Notes: generated from the sequence alone by a model not told the origin. DNA of 52,082 nt from Microcystis aeruginosa W13-11 (GCA_009995705.1 JAADBR010000008.1:1-52082), one strand, 5' to 3'; shown: positions 43,431 through 51,984, counted from the stretch's first letter. Numbers and translations: made by a program.

Positions 43431-46400
43431 AGATACTGCATATTGATCTTCAGGAGAGCGGTAGCAATAGCGTTGAGTTCCGATTTTTCTGGGACAACCC
43501 TAACCAAACCCTTACCTACACAAGATTCCTGAGTGAAATAGACCACCTAAGTGAAAAGGCTGACACCGATTACTATACCCGTTTACCGGAAGACCACGCC
43601 AAAACAGGACAAGGTTTGTACCGATGGTTAGATGGTACGGAGCGCATCCTACAGAACGAATTAGAGAGCCACCGGGGAGAGAAAATAGTTCTGGCTATCA
43701 GCACCAGCAAAGGATTAGTCCATCTACCCTGGGAATTATTACACGATGGTCAGGGTTTTCTGGTGTCTAAGCTTCCCGCTATTGTTCCCATGCGGTGGAT
43801 GAAAACCGGTAATGAAAGGCTGTTAACTGTTGACAACAACCCGCAGGATCGAGCCTTAAATGTGGTTTTCATGGCAAGTTCTGCTAGAGGTGTCGAGCCT
43901 ATACTAGATTTTGAGGCAGAAGAGGGGAAGATCCTCAAAGCAACTATAGGAAAACCCCTATCTTTAACCGTTGAAGAGAGCGGATGTATTAAAGAATTAG
44001 GCGAATTGATAGCCAGTAAAGATAGGGGATACTTCGATGTTATCCACTTGAGCGGACACGCCATAATTGAAGACGAGAAACCCTATTTTATTACCGAGAC
44101 GGAATACGGAGATAGACAAGATACCAGCGCTGAAGATATTGCTAGAGAATTACAGTTTAATTTACCTAAGCTTTTGTTTTTATCAGGGTGTCGGACAGGC
44201 TACTCCGATGGTGATGAGAGCCTTTCGATGGCCGAGAAGTTATTAGAAAATGGGGCTACAGCTGTTTTGGGGTGGGGTCAACCCGTCAGGGATCAGGAAG
44301 CTGTTGACACGGCGGCCATCCTCTACGAAAAGCTTTCCCAAGGCTTTACTTTAAGCGAGTCGTTAGCTTTTGCCTATCAGAACTTATTGAGAAGTCAGGC
44401 GAGGGATTGGCATTGTTTACGCCTTTATGTCCGGGGAAGTATCCCAGAAGCTTTGGTAAGGAGAGGACAGAGAAAACCTTTAACCCCCGTATCCGTTGTT
44501 GACCAATTTGTGGACCCAGAAACGAAATATTTGCGGGTAGCCACACGGGAAACTTTTATCGGTCGCCGCCGTGATCTTCAGGCTTGCTTGCAAGTGCTGA
44601 AAAAACCTTTTGATAATCCTAAAGCAATTCATAAGGCCGGCGTTTTCCTGCAAGGTGGGGGTGGTAACGGGAAAAGTACCCTCGCCGCTCGTCTGTGCGA
44701 TCGCCTGCCAGACTATACTAAGCTTGTCTGGCATCAACAAATTGATCAAACTAGCTTGGTTAAGACCCTAGCTAAAAAATTAGATCGTTCACAACGTCAA
44801 ATCCTTCTGGATTCTAATGAGGAGCTAGACTATCGCTTAAGGGATGTTTTTGGTCAGTTAAACCAGCCTTTTTTGCTTATTCTTGATGATTTCGAGTGGA
44901 ACTTGGAATGCCTTTCATCTAGTGATGACTATATCCTTAAAGCAGGGGCAGCTCAACTATTACAAGCTCTAGTTTGGGCGATACAGGAAACTAATTACTA
45001 TCATCGCCTGATTATTACCTCGCGCTATACCTTTAATTCCCCTCTATTAGAGGAATTTTATCATCTCGAGTCTTTACCCTCTTTCAAATACAAAGAGTCC
45101 GATTTAGAAAAGAAACTGCGGCGGTTAGAGCATTTTAGTTCGGGTAAGATTGATAAAAACTATATAGAAAGAGCTTTAAACCTTGCTGATGGCAACCCCC
45201 GTCTGTTGGAATGGCTCAATAATGAGGTTTTAAGTTCAGGGAATATAGATACAAAGTTGCGGTCATTTGAGAATGAAACTGATGTTACTTGGCGCAATAA
45301 GATAGTCTGGCGGTTAGAAGAAAAACCTCAACTATTGACGGATGAAGCTCTTGAAAAAGTGGTCAGTAATTGCCTAATCTATGAAATTCCCGTCCCTTTG
45401 GCTGCTTTAGAAGCGGTTTGTCAATCTGTTCCCAACTATCAGAAAAAATTAAAACAGGGACAGGATAAAGGCTTGATCGAGGTAATCTGCAATGACGACA
45501 GAGAAACCCTCTACCGAGCCTCTCATATCAAACATATTAACCCCCATATCGAGCTTCCCAAAGATGCAAGTAAGCTATCTGGTTTAGCGGGAACAGCAGC
45601 CAAGACTTTAACCGAATTTTGGGGGAATAAAGAGAACAATAACGAGGAAAGATGGGCAGAGATTTTCCGCTTGTCATTTGCTGATCAAGAAAATATTCAC
45701 CGATTTAGACAAGGATTTTATTTGATGCTTTCTGTTATGATTCCAAATAAACAGAATTACCTTAATGGCAGTAAAATAATTGATTCAGCCCTAGAAAGGC
45801 AACTTTTAAAAGCTAATTTTCAAATATCTCCTACACATTTATATAGTAAGCTAGATGAGTTTTTAAAAAAAGAGGATTGGAAATCTGCTGATGAAGAGAC
45901 AGCTTGGATTCTATATCAGTTTCTTGTTATTAAAGGCAAACGAAAAGTTTATAAAATTAGAGAAAATTTCCCAGTTGAGGAAATAAAGAAAGTTGACGAA
46001 TTATGGATTAAATATAGTTGTGGAAACTTTAGTTTTAGTGTGCAGAAGCGAATCTGGAAAGATTTAGGTGCAACTTTGTTTGATATTGAATATGGCTCAC
46101 AGGAAAAAATAAAAGAGTTAATGACAATAGATGTCTGTAGAACAATTATCAGCTCTGATTATTTTTATTACGATGAAGGTGAGGATTTGAGAATATTACC
46201 CTCAGAACAAGTTAAGGAAAAACTATTAGAATTTCTCAGGGCAGATGACTCGTTAGAACTTAGCGAAAATAGAATCAGGAGAATTTTAAAATCCATTTTT
46301 TTCGCTAAATTCGTTAAGATAGTCAATTGGAAGCACTGGGGACATAATAATTTACCAGAATGGATAACTAAAAATATTTCTAAAGAGGAGGCCACAGAAG

Positions 46401-46522
46401 GCCAATTTCCTGTCAGATGTTTTACCCAAGACTTATATAACAGGGGATATGATAATGACATGGTTCGTCATCATCAGTTATTGTGGAAATTTGAGGATTT
46501 TTGGACTACTTTACCAGAATAA
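43427..46522 (+). CDS. CHAT-protease / STAND-NTPase conflict-system protein
   Basis: The 1031-residue product starts with a CHAT caspase-like protease (about 80-340), catalytic dyad His211 in DVIHLSGHAII and Cys255 in LLFLSGCRTGYSD. The NTPase domain (about 375-640) has FIGRRRDLQACL at its start, Walker A GGGGNGKST (410-418), Walker B PFLLILDDFEW and the RLIITSRY sensor-like strand. The last 350 residues are helical, without recognised domains, and probably act as the sensor or scaffold. STAND NTPases with CHAT effectors are known as programmed-death or antiphage switches in multicellular bacteria. The gene overlaps the EACC1-like gene by four bases. The ATG is supported by overlap. Confidence 0.85.
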   Translation: MKILHIDLQESGSNSVEFRFFWDNPNQTLTYTRFLSEIDHLSEKADTDYYTRLPEDHAKTGQGLYRWLDGTERILQNELESHRGEKIVLAISTSKGLVHLPWELLHDGQGFLVSKLPAIVPMRWMKTGNERLLTVDNNPQDRALNVVFMASSARGVEPILDFEAEEGKILKATIGKPLSLTVEESGCIKELGELIASKDRGYFDVIHLSGHAIIEDEKPYFITETEYGDRQDTSAEDIARELQFNLPKLLFLSGCRTGYSDGDESLSMAEKLLENGATAVLGWGQPVRDQEAVDTAAILYEKLSQGFTLSESLAFAYQNLLRSQARDWHCLRLYVRGSIPEALVRRGQRKPLTPVSVVDQFVDPETKYLRVATRETFIGRRRDLQACLQVLKKPFDNPKAIHKAGVFLQGGGGNGKSTLAARLCDRLPDYTKLVWHQQIDQTSLVKTLAKKLDRSQRQILLDSNEELDYRLRDVFGQLNQPFLLILDDFEWNLECLSSSDDYILKAGAAQLLQALVWAIQETNYYHRLIITSRYTFNSPLLEEFYHLESLPSFKYKESDLEKKLRRLEHFSSGKIDKNYIERALNLADGNPRLLEWLNNEVLSSGNIDTKLRSFENETDVTWRNKIVWRLEEKPQLLTDEALEKVVSNCLIYEIPVPLAALEAVCQSVPNYQKKLKQGQDKGLIEVICNDDRETLYRASHIKHINPHIELPKDASKLSGLAGTAAKTLTEFWGNKENNNEERWAEIFRLSFADQENIHRFRQGFYLMLSVMIPNKQNYLNGSKIIDSALERQLLKANFQISPTHLYSKLDEFLKKEDWKSADEETAWILYQFLVIKGKRKVYKIRENFPVEEIKKVDELWIKYSCGNFSFSVQKRIWKDLGATLFDIEYGSQEKIKELMTIDVCRTIISSDYFYYDEGEDLRILPSEQVKEKLLEFLRADDSLELSENRIRRILKSIFFAKFVKIVNWKHWGHNNLPEWITKNISKEEATEGQFPVRCFTQDLYNRGYDNDMVRHHQLLWKFEDFWTTLPE

Positions 46523-46764
46523 TCCAAGTGGAATGCTAACCCCTAAGCTAGATTATCGGGTGCGCCCTTCTATAGTTCTGGGTTTTCGATACCTGTCACC
46601 GAGGGGTCAACCACCGCCCCGATTTTTTTGTGGTATGCTTCCTACTAGAAAGTTATGAGTGAGAAAATCTTTGTGTTCTTTGTGCCTTTGTGGTTCTTTC
46701 TTGCCCTTTTTGGTAATCTTCACTGCTGCCAGTAATTTACTCCCTCAATGGTCTTGCATTATCG

Positions 46765-47055
46765 TTAGTCCTGTGGATTTTCAATGTTTCGCGCCGCATA
46801 AAGTACCGCAATAACATCGATTTGCTCAGGCTTGATATAATAAATCATGCGATAGGAACCCTAGATAACTTCTCAGATCTGCTCAGTTTCAAACTCTGGA
46901 ACAATTCAACCCGAAAAGGGAAAATTAGCAATCTGTTCTGAGCGTCTGGTCAATCTTTCCACCAGTCTTTGAGCATATTGAGGGGAGTTTTGCGATATGT
47001 AGTTGTAGATGGATGATAAATGATTAACTGCGGTTTCTGTCCAGAAAACTTTCAT
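46765..47055 (-). pseudogene. ParE/RelE-fold toxin with three nonsense codons
   Basis: Reading from ATG at 47055 gives MKVFWTETAVNHLSSIYNYI, then SQNSPQYAQRLVERLTRRSE, the ParE fold N-terminus. In-frame stops follow at codons 50 (TGA), 61 (TGA) and 65 (TAG), but the frame continues with GSYRMIYYIKPEQIDVIAVL and ends at 46765 after 97 codons with no frameshift. All three stops are one base away from the expected residues (for example Arg CGA to TGA). The stop of the antitoxin overlaps its start. The toxin is therefore dead or, less likely, read through. Confidence 0.85.
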
Positions 47056-47240
47056 GGCTCTAGCTTGAACTTAGTGCGTACCTCTGCAACAGAAATAACC
47101 TTTTCCGCCTCACTATCGGCTAACCCCGCTTCAATTGCCTGTCTCATATAAATCTCATACATCAAATCATCCCATGTAGAATTATCTGGCAATTTATCGA
47201 TTAAATTTCTGGCTTTTTGTTTAATGTTTTTTATTTCCAT
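47052..47240 (-). CDS. Antitoxin of the decayed ParE-type pair
   Basis: The ATG at 47240 (MEIKNIKQKARNLIDKLPDN) gives 62 residues; a TTG four codons earlier is possible. The pattern NIKQKARNLIDKLPDNSTWD, MYEIYMRQAIEAGLADSEAE and VEEVRTK-like ending (VAEVRTKFKLEP) is typical of small helical antitoxins that precede ParE toxins in cyanobacteria. It overlaps the toxin pseudogene by four bases (ATGA). The antitoxin is intact whereas the toxin is not, so selection for toxin loss is plausible. A second copy of its first 18 codons lies at 48466-48549. Confidence 0.75.
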   Translation of the reverse strand: MEIKNIKQKARNLIDKLPDNSTWDDLMYEIYMRQAIEAGLADSEAEKVISVAEVRTKFKLEP

Positions 47241-47252
47241 GATGGTTTCCAA

Positions 47253-47625
47253 AATGACTCCTGACAGTTTACATTATAGCAAGATAGGCTCCTAGAGATG
47301 GTCTATTTCAAAACCACCGCTAACGCTCAGAATATCCAAAAAGGCTTTTCCCTCTCGATGTCCTCAACGAAACCTCAACCCGTGATTGGTGTTATTTGGT
47401 GGATAAATGCTGTTAAGGCTATGAAGCTGTGATTGAATACGATATCTTCCCATGGGCGGTGAATAGATAGCTTTATGAGAAAAAGGACGAGGAGCCAAGC
47501 TTACAGCCCGGAGTAACATATTTACTCTCGTCACCGCTTAATTCACACGCAGCGGCGCAGAAACTTGCTCAACATTCATTGCTGTATGTAACAATATAGG
47601 AGGAGTTTATCTCAGGAGTTCCACG
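47253..47625. other. 373-bp region without a supported gene
   Basis: The left part (to 47277) belongs to the duplicated antitoxin leader. The rest has only short open frames without ribosome sites (for example from 47299). AGGAGTTCCACG near 47612 serves the GTG start at 47626. Confidence 0.5.
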
Positions 47626-47874
47626 GTGATTAAAGAGTTAGACCGTATTACTGTTAATCCACAAATATGTCTTGGACAGCCAACGATTCGAGGAATGCGT
47701 ATCACTGTAGGATTGGTTCTGAAACTGTTGGCTAGTCAGTTATCTATTCAGGAAATCTTAGAGGCTTATCCAGAGTTGGAGGAGGAAGATATTCGTCAGG
47801 CTCTTAATTATGCAGCTTGGGCTGTATCCGATTACATCGTTAGCTTCACTTCAGCAGCCGTAACGCACCGCTAA
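47626..47874 (+). CDS. DUF433 family antitoxin-like protein
   Basis: It starts at GTG (47626) with AGGAGTT nine bases upstream. The sequence IKELDRITVNPQICLGQPTI, RGMRITVGLVLKLLASQLSI, LEAYPELEEEDIRQALNYAA is the DUF433 domain, a helix-turn-helix-like small domain of antitoxins whose usual partner is a DUF5615 PIN-like toxin. The ending (VSFTSAAVTHR) departs from the family and may be repeat-derived. No partner toxin gene follows; HicB/HicA genes come next. It may be an orphan. Confidence 0.75.
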   Translation: MIKELDRITVNPQICLGQPTIRGMRITVGLVLKLLASQLSIQEILEAYPELEEEDIRQALNYAAWAVSDYIVSFTSAAVTHR

Positions 47875-47919
47875 CTTTAATGATGGTGGGTGATATAATT
47901 TAAAATTCTGAGGTAAATC

Positions 47920-48144
47920 ATGCAACTAAAACTAACAAAAATATTCCAGAAAGTTCCCGAAGGCTATATTGGTTTTGTTGAAGAATTGCCAGGAGCTAAT
48001 ACTCAAGGAGAGACTCTAGAAGAAACTAGAAGCAATTTAGAAGAAGCAATTGAGCTAGTTTTAGAAGCTAATCGTATATTAGCTGAAGAGCAACTGCAAG
48101 GACAAGAAGTGATTCGAGAGTCTGTTACTTTCTGGGCTGCATGA
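47920..48144 (+). CDS. hicB: HicB-family antitoxin
   Basis: This 74-residue protein reads KIFQKVPEGYIGFVEELPGA, then TQGETLEETRSNLEEAIELV, which is the HicB fold core (strand, strand, LPGANTQGxTLEEA helix). It lacks a long C-terminal DNA-binding tail, as is common for short cyanobacterial HicB antitoxins. Its stop overlaps the hicA start by four bases. HicB neutralises HicA and may repress the operon. Confidence 0.85.
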   Translation: MQLKLTKIFQKVPEGYIGFVEELPGANTQGETLEETRSNLEEAIELVLEANRILAEEQLQGQEVIRESVTFWAA

Positions 48145-48311
48145 AACGCATAAACTTAATTCGTCATTTAGAAACTTATGGCTGTGAATTCTTAAGAGAA
48201 GGCGGCAATCATACGATTTATGTAAATCGTGTCCATCAGAAATCTTCAGCCATTCCGCGCCATCGTGAAATCAATGAATTCTTGACGCGGAAAATTTGTC
48301 GAGATTTATAA
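48141..48311 (+). CDS. hicA: HicA-family mRNA interferase toxin
   Basis: This 56-residue gene starts at an ATG overlapping the HicB stop (ATGA). It reads MKRINLIRHLETYGCEFLRE, then GGNHTIYVN, VHQKSSAIPRHREINEFLTR and ends KICRDL. The conserved catalytic His in GGNHTIY and the PRHREIN motif mark HicA, a dsRBD-fold ribosome-independent mRNA interferase. The length and both motifs are intact, so this pair may be the only functional toxin-antitoxin unit in this stretch. Confidence 0.85.
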   Translation: MKRINLIRHLETYGCEFLREGGNHTIYVNRVHQKSSAIPRHREINEFLTRKICRDL

Positions 48312-48654
48312 ATACCAGAACCATGAGTGCGACTCCTGTTAAGCTGCTGTAGAGTGTAGGGTGCGTGTTTGCGGCTACTAATTTGGATAATAAAATAAAA
48401 CTAACAATCCGCCGTAACGCACCAATTCTATTACTACTAATTAAACATAATCAATTACATTTAATTTACCTGTGTATCATCCCCTGTAAAATTTCTGGCA
48501 ATTTATCGATTAAATTTCTGGCTTTTTGTTTAATGTTTTTTATTTCCATGATGGTTTCCAAAATGACTCCTGATAGTTTACATTATCAACTATTCATTAT
48601 TAATTAAAAGGGCGATCGCAAAATTACGCCTTCTTAAAAAAGAAATTAAACACC
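48312..48654. other. 343-bp region with a duplicated antitoxin fragment
   Basis: There is no intact gene. A stretch near 48358-48423 starts with TAGGGTGCGTGTTTGCGG and ends with CGCCGTAACGCACC, another GGTGCG-type inverted-repeat remnant. The fragment at 48466-48586 is described separately. Confidence 0.5.
48466..48549 (-). pseudogene. 5' fragment of the ParE-antitoxin gene (second copy)
   Basis: From the ATG at 48549 the frame reads MEIKNIKQKARNLIDKLP for 18 codons, identical to the gene at 47240, then diverges (EILQGMIHR) and stops at 48466. The match with 47185-47277 continues through the 5' leader (48494-48586) over 93 bases with one mismatch, so it is a recent partial duplication or gene conversion. 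Confidence 0.85.
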
Positions 48655-49320
48655 TTAAGCAAAACCCACAGGTTGAAACTGAGCATCATTGATAATTTTA
48701 ACCGTTTCCCCCGACTGCTTAATCACAAATAAACCGCGCCGATAGGCATAGACATCTATCCCCTGATCAATTTCAATACCTGCCACTGCCCCATAAACCC
48801 GAAACTCTCGAAATTGGGGGAAAGCAACCTTAAATCGCTGTAATCGGCTGACAAAATCATCTACATCATCCCTCGACAGTCGAGATTTACATTCCACAGC
48901 CACCAACTCGCTCCCATTCACCGCCACAATATCAATCTCCATTGCCGCCCCAGGACGCTTACTTTTCAAGCGACTCATCGTTTGGGTGACATCAATGCCC
49001 CGTTCCTGAAATAAACGCACAACCGCAGGCTCCACCATTTCTTCAACGAATCTGCCCCAGCGCGTTGTTAGGTTATTAACGGCTTGGGTCGTTTCTTGTA
49101 CCTGTTTTTTTAATTCTTCCATCGTGCGATTAGCTTCCTCTCTGCGGCGATCAGCTTCGGCATTGCGGCGATCGGCTTCGGCATTGCGGCGATCGGCTTC
49201 GGCACTGCGGCGATCGGCTTCGGCACTGCGGCGATCAGCTTCCTTTTGAAACTCGGCAAATTGGGCCTCAGTTCTTTCAAATAACTTGTAAATATCGGCG
49301 ATCGTTACAGCGTCTGACAT
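48655..49320 (-). CDS. DUF3782 protein with heptad-repeat coiled coil and PD-(D/E)XK-like domain
   Basis: The ATG at 49320 (MSDAVTIADIYKLFERTEAQ) gives 221 residues. An upstream start adds 12 unlikely residues. Residues about 25-75 form five tandem copies of the heptad ADRRxAE, then a Glu/Lys-rich helix. The C-terminal half has MEIDIVAVNGSELVAVECKS (Asp, then Glu-x-Lys: the PD-(D/E)XK motif) and IDVYAYRRGLFVIKQ. The family looks nuclease-like, and a DNA-acting role is only inferred. The 21-bp DNA repeat behind the heptads may vary in copy number. Confidence 0.75.
   Translation of the reverse strand: MSDAVTIADIYKLFERTEAQFAEFQKEADRRSAEADRRSAEADRRNAEADRRNAEADRRREEANRTMEELKKQVQETTQAVNNLTTRWGRFVEEMVEPAVVRLFQERGIDVTQTMSRLKSKRPGAAMEIDIVAVNGSELVAVECKSRLSRDDVDDFVSRLQRFKVAFPQFREFRVYGAVAGIEIDQGIDVYAYRRGLFVIKQSGETVKIINDAQFQPVGFA
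49145..49250. repeat. 21-bp tandem repeat encoding ADRRxAE heptads
   Basis: Units of GCGGCGATCGGCTTCGGCA type repeat about five times within the coiled-coil part of the DUF3782 gene. Each unit codes for seven residues on the minus strand. It also creates extra HIP1-like GCGATCG sites. Confidence 0.7.
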
Positions 49321-49539
49321 AGGAAGATTCTTCAAGCTTGAGGAGTCTAGTCCCATTCTAGCGACTTGGCCCAGAAAAAATCCCTAGCTTCTCGTCCGTG
49401 TTTTTTCAATCAATTATTGACTATCAACTAATCAGCGATCGCAGTTCAAGGGGAAAGGGTCAAAGGTCAAAAGGCGATCGCGGTCAATGGATAATAGGCA
49501 ATGGACAATGGATAATTATCAACCATAGCTCCTGCGGCC

Positions 49540-49728
49540 ATGGACTACTATTTTGATCATCAGGAAGAAATCAACCAGAAAATCACCCAAGAATGGGATC
49601 AGATACAGGTTAGCATGACGCGAATAGCTAAATCACCTTTGTACCCTGGGATGAAAGAAGTGACTTTTTCTTTGCCCTTCCCCCGAATGCACCCCGTAAC
49701 TGATATAAGTAGAGATGTAGGTCTATAA
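49540..49728 (+). pseudogene. Possible remnant of a DUF433-type antitoxin gene
   Basis: A short frame reads MDYYFDHQEEINQKITQEWD, which resembles the C-terminal end of DUF433-type antitoxins, where a YYxDHxEEI segment is common. What follows (SPLYPGMKEVTFSLPFPRMH) does not look like the family and is of unusual composition. I call it a fragment with low certainty. Spacing to the next gene is 60 bases. Confidence 0.3.
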
Positions 49729-49788
49729 CCAAAATTGCCGCATCAGTTCGGTTAGGTGACTGTTTTTCGCTTGTCTAGGAGGGTAGAT

Positions 49789-51921
49789 ATGCTCAACGAA
49801 TTAATTTATGAAGGATTAGGTTTAAGTGTTGTTTTCGGAGGACTATTCCTCTGGTCGCGCTCTAGTCTCGGGAGCAAAAATACCGCCCTTTTAGCGGCGC
49901 AAGCGCAATTACAGCAAAGTAACTCAGATTTATTGGCTCAAGTCAAGGGTTTAGAAGTAGCGCAATCAGATTTAAAAGACGAAAATCAGCAGCTGCACGC
50001 CAAAATAGTTCACATAGAACAACATTCCGCCCAATTACAGCACAAAGCTACGGATTTAGAAAATTCTCTCCAGTCCCTCCAGCAAGCTGTGCAGATAGGT
50101 GAGGGTGAAATCGAACAACTGAAAACCACCGCTAAGGACATAGAAGCGGAGAAAGCTGGTTTGATGGGGCAGTTAGAGGCAGAAAAAGCCCAAATTACTA
50201 GCCTAGAGGCACAGATTCAAACTTTAGAGCAGCAAAAAGGTGAAATTAACCGTCAATTTGATTTGACCAAAAAACAGACCACCTCTCTCTATAGTCAAAT
50301 TCAGACCCTAGAACAGGATAAAGCTCTCTTACAGCAAGAGCTAGAAAAAGCCGAGGAATTAAGGGCGAAAGTGGCCGATTTAGAGCATAAAAACCGAGAA
50401 TTAAGCGATTTAGCCGCCCAAATTCCCAGCTTGCAAAGTCAAATTCAAACTTTAGAACAGAATCTGGCTCAACAAACAGAACAGTATGAGCAAGGACAGC
50501 AGGAAATAGCCAGCTTACAGGGTCAAATTAGCGGGTTAGAGCGGGAAAAAAAGTCTCTCAGCGAAGATTTAGCCGCAAGTCAAACTCGATCGCTCTCTTT
50601 AGGTCAAGAATGGGACAATTTAACTATAAAACTGCAAGAAACCGTCGCTCAAGTGACAGCCATAACCGCCGAAAAGGACAGTCTCGGCGCTCGTCTCGAA
50701 GCGGCTAAACTGGAGTTACAAGCTTTAGCAGTCCAGAAAGGGGAATTATCGGCAGAATTAACCACTGCTGGCGAAAAAATTGCTGATTTAGAAGGGCAAT
50801 TACAGGAGTTAACCCAGTTACCCCAACAATTAGCCGATTCTCAGGCAAAAATTGCTGATTTAGAAGGGCAATTAGAGGAATTAACCCAGTTACCGCAACA
50901 ATTGGCCGATTCTCAGGCAACAATTGCTGATTTAGAAGGGCAATTACAGGAATTAACCCAGTTACCGCAACAGCTAGAAATCTATCGGGAAAACATTTCT
51001 AATTTAGAGATTCAACTGCACCAATTAAGTGCCGAAAAAGACCAATTAGAAACCACAACTTCCCGTCATATCGAGGAATTAAGCCGACAAAATCGCCAAC
51101 TAATTCAAGATTTAGAAGTCCAAAAAACGGCAGCTAAAGCTTTAGAAAAGGAAAAAATTAAGCTTGAGGGTGAGTTAACAACTAAGCAAGAAGAAATCGC
51201 CGCTTTAGAGGTTCAAATTCAAAACCTACAACAAGAAAGAGACGATTTCTCTCAACAAACTGCCCCTATTACCACTAATGAACCAGAAGCAATTATTAGC
51301 GAGACTCCGGTAGTAGAAGAACTGGAAACTCCCCCCGTGATTGCCGAGGAAACTCCTGTAGTAGAGGAACCGGAAACCCCCCCGGTGATTGCCAAGGAAA
51401 CTCCGGTAGTAGAAGAACTGGAAACTCCCCCCGTGATTGCCGAGGAAACTCCTGTAGTAGAGGAACCGGAAACTCCCCCAGTGATTGCCGAGGAAACTCC
51501 GGTAGTAGGAGAACCGGAAACTCCCCCAGTGATTGCCGAGGAAACTCCGGTAGTAGGAGAACCGGAAACCTCCCCAGTGATTGCCGAGGAAACTCCGGTA
51601 GTAGCGGCAGAAAAAATCCCGGTTGCCGATACAAGTTTAGAAGTGCAACCCGCAGCAAAGATAGTCCAGACGAGTCAAGAATCCTCCGAAAATCCCCTAA
51701 GGGGGAAAAGCCTAGTTATACTAGGAACCTTCAGCAAAATCAGTCGCGAGCAAGCGAAATCATTGATTATTAATGTCGGTGGTACTGTTACCGGTTCCCC
51801 CAGTGGGAACACTGATTATATTCTCCTCGGTAAAGCTCCCGGTGAGAAACTCAAAAAGGCTCAAAAATTAGGCATAAAAACCCTTTCAGAAGCCCAATTT
51901 CTGCAAATGGTAGAATCCTAA
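49789..51921 (+). CDS. Long coiled-coil protein with N-terminal membrane anchor and C-terminal BRCT domain
   Basis: The ATG at 49789 (MLNELIYEGLGLSVVFGGLF) follows TAGGAGGGTAGAT, a strong ribosome site, giving 710 residues. A first hydrophobic helix (residues about 8-25) is the likely anchor. Residues about 40-500 are an almost uninterrupted coiled coil, with three copies of a 24-residue unit (IADLEGQLQELTQLPQQLAD). Residues about 505-605 are a Glu/Pro/Val-rich linker with six tandem 16-residue units (ETPVVEELETPPVIAE type). Residues about 635-710 form a BRCT domain (GKSLVILGTFSKISREQAKS, then GGTVTGSPSGNTDYILLG), like the NAD ligase BRCT. The BRCT would bind DNA or a partner; a structural role at the membrane is a guess. 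Confidence 0.8.
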   Translation: MLNELIYEGLGLSVVFGGLFLWSRSSLGSKNTALLAAQAQLQQSNSDLLAQVKGLEVAQSDLKDENQQLHAKIVHIEQHSAQLQHKATDLENSLQSLQQAVQIGEGEIEQLKTTAKDIEAEKAGLMGQLEAEKAQITSLEAQIQTLEQQKGEINRQFDLTKKQTTSLYSQIQTLEQDKALLQQELEKAEELRAKVADLEHKNRELSDLAAQIPSLQSQIQTLEQNLAQQTEQYEQGQQEIASLQGQISGLEREKKSLSEDLAASQTRSLSLGQEWDNLTIKLQETVAQVTAITAEKDSLGARLEAAKLELQALAVQKGELSAELTTAGEKIADLEGQLQELTQLPQQLADSQAKIADLEGQLEELTQLPQQLADSQATIADLEGQLQELTQLPQQLEIYRENISNLEIQLHQLSAEKDQLETTTSRHIEELSRQNRQLIQDLEVQKTAAKALEKEKIKLEGELTTKQEEIAALEVQIQNLQQERDDFSQQTAPITTNEPEAIISETPVVEELETPPVIAEETPVVEEPETPPVIAKETPVVEELETPPVIAEETPVVEEPETPPVIAEETPVVGEPETPPVIAEETPVVGEPETSPVIAEETPVVAAEKIPVADTSLEVQPAAKIVQTSQESSENPLRGKSLVILGTFSKISREQAKSLIINVGGTVTGSPSGNTDYILLGKAPGEKLKKAQKLGIKTLSEAQFLQMVES
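50779..50973. repeat. 72-bp tandem repeat, two full units and a partial third
   Basis: Units begin at 50779, 50851 and 50923 with ATTGCTGATTTAGAAGGGCA and encode IADLEGQL followed by a Leu/Gln-rich heptad segment. The near identity at DNA level (few mismatches) indicates recent duplication rather than ancient coiled-coil repetition. Confidence 0.8.
51301..51588. repeat. 48-bp tandem repeat, six units, Pro/Glu/Val linker
   Basis: Six 48-base units (from GAGACTCCGGTAGTAGAAGA onward) code for 16-residue blocks of ETPVV.E.ETPPVIAE. They differ mainly by Glu-Leu, Glu-Pro and Gly-Pro in the middle. A partial seventh unit follows (ETPVVAAEKIPV). Confidence 0.85.
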
Positions 51922-51984
51922 ATCAGTTATCAGTTCACTGTTTACTGTTCACTGAAAATACACCCCACACCCCACACGAAAAAA

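Noticed and set aside
48365..48607. Plus-strand frame of 80 codons in the antitoxin-fragment region
   Set aside because: Crosses the antitoxin fragment in antisense and has no ribosome site.
51301..51588. CRISPR-like array from the 48-bp units
   Set aside because: The units are adjacent without spacers and stay in frame with the coiled-coil gene.
51296..51658. Minus-strand frame with FPRQSLGEFPVLLLPE repeats
   Set aside because: It is the antisense of the 48-bp tandem repeat in the BRCT gene.
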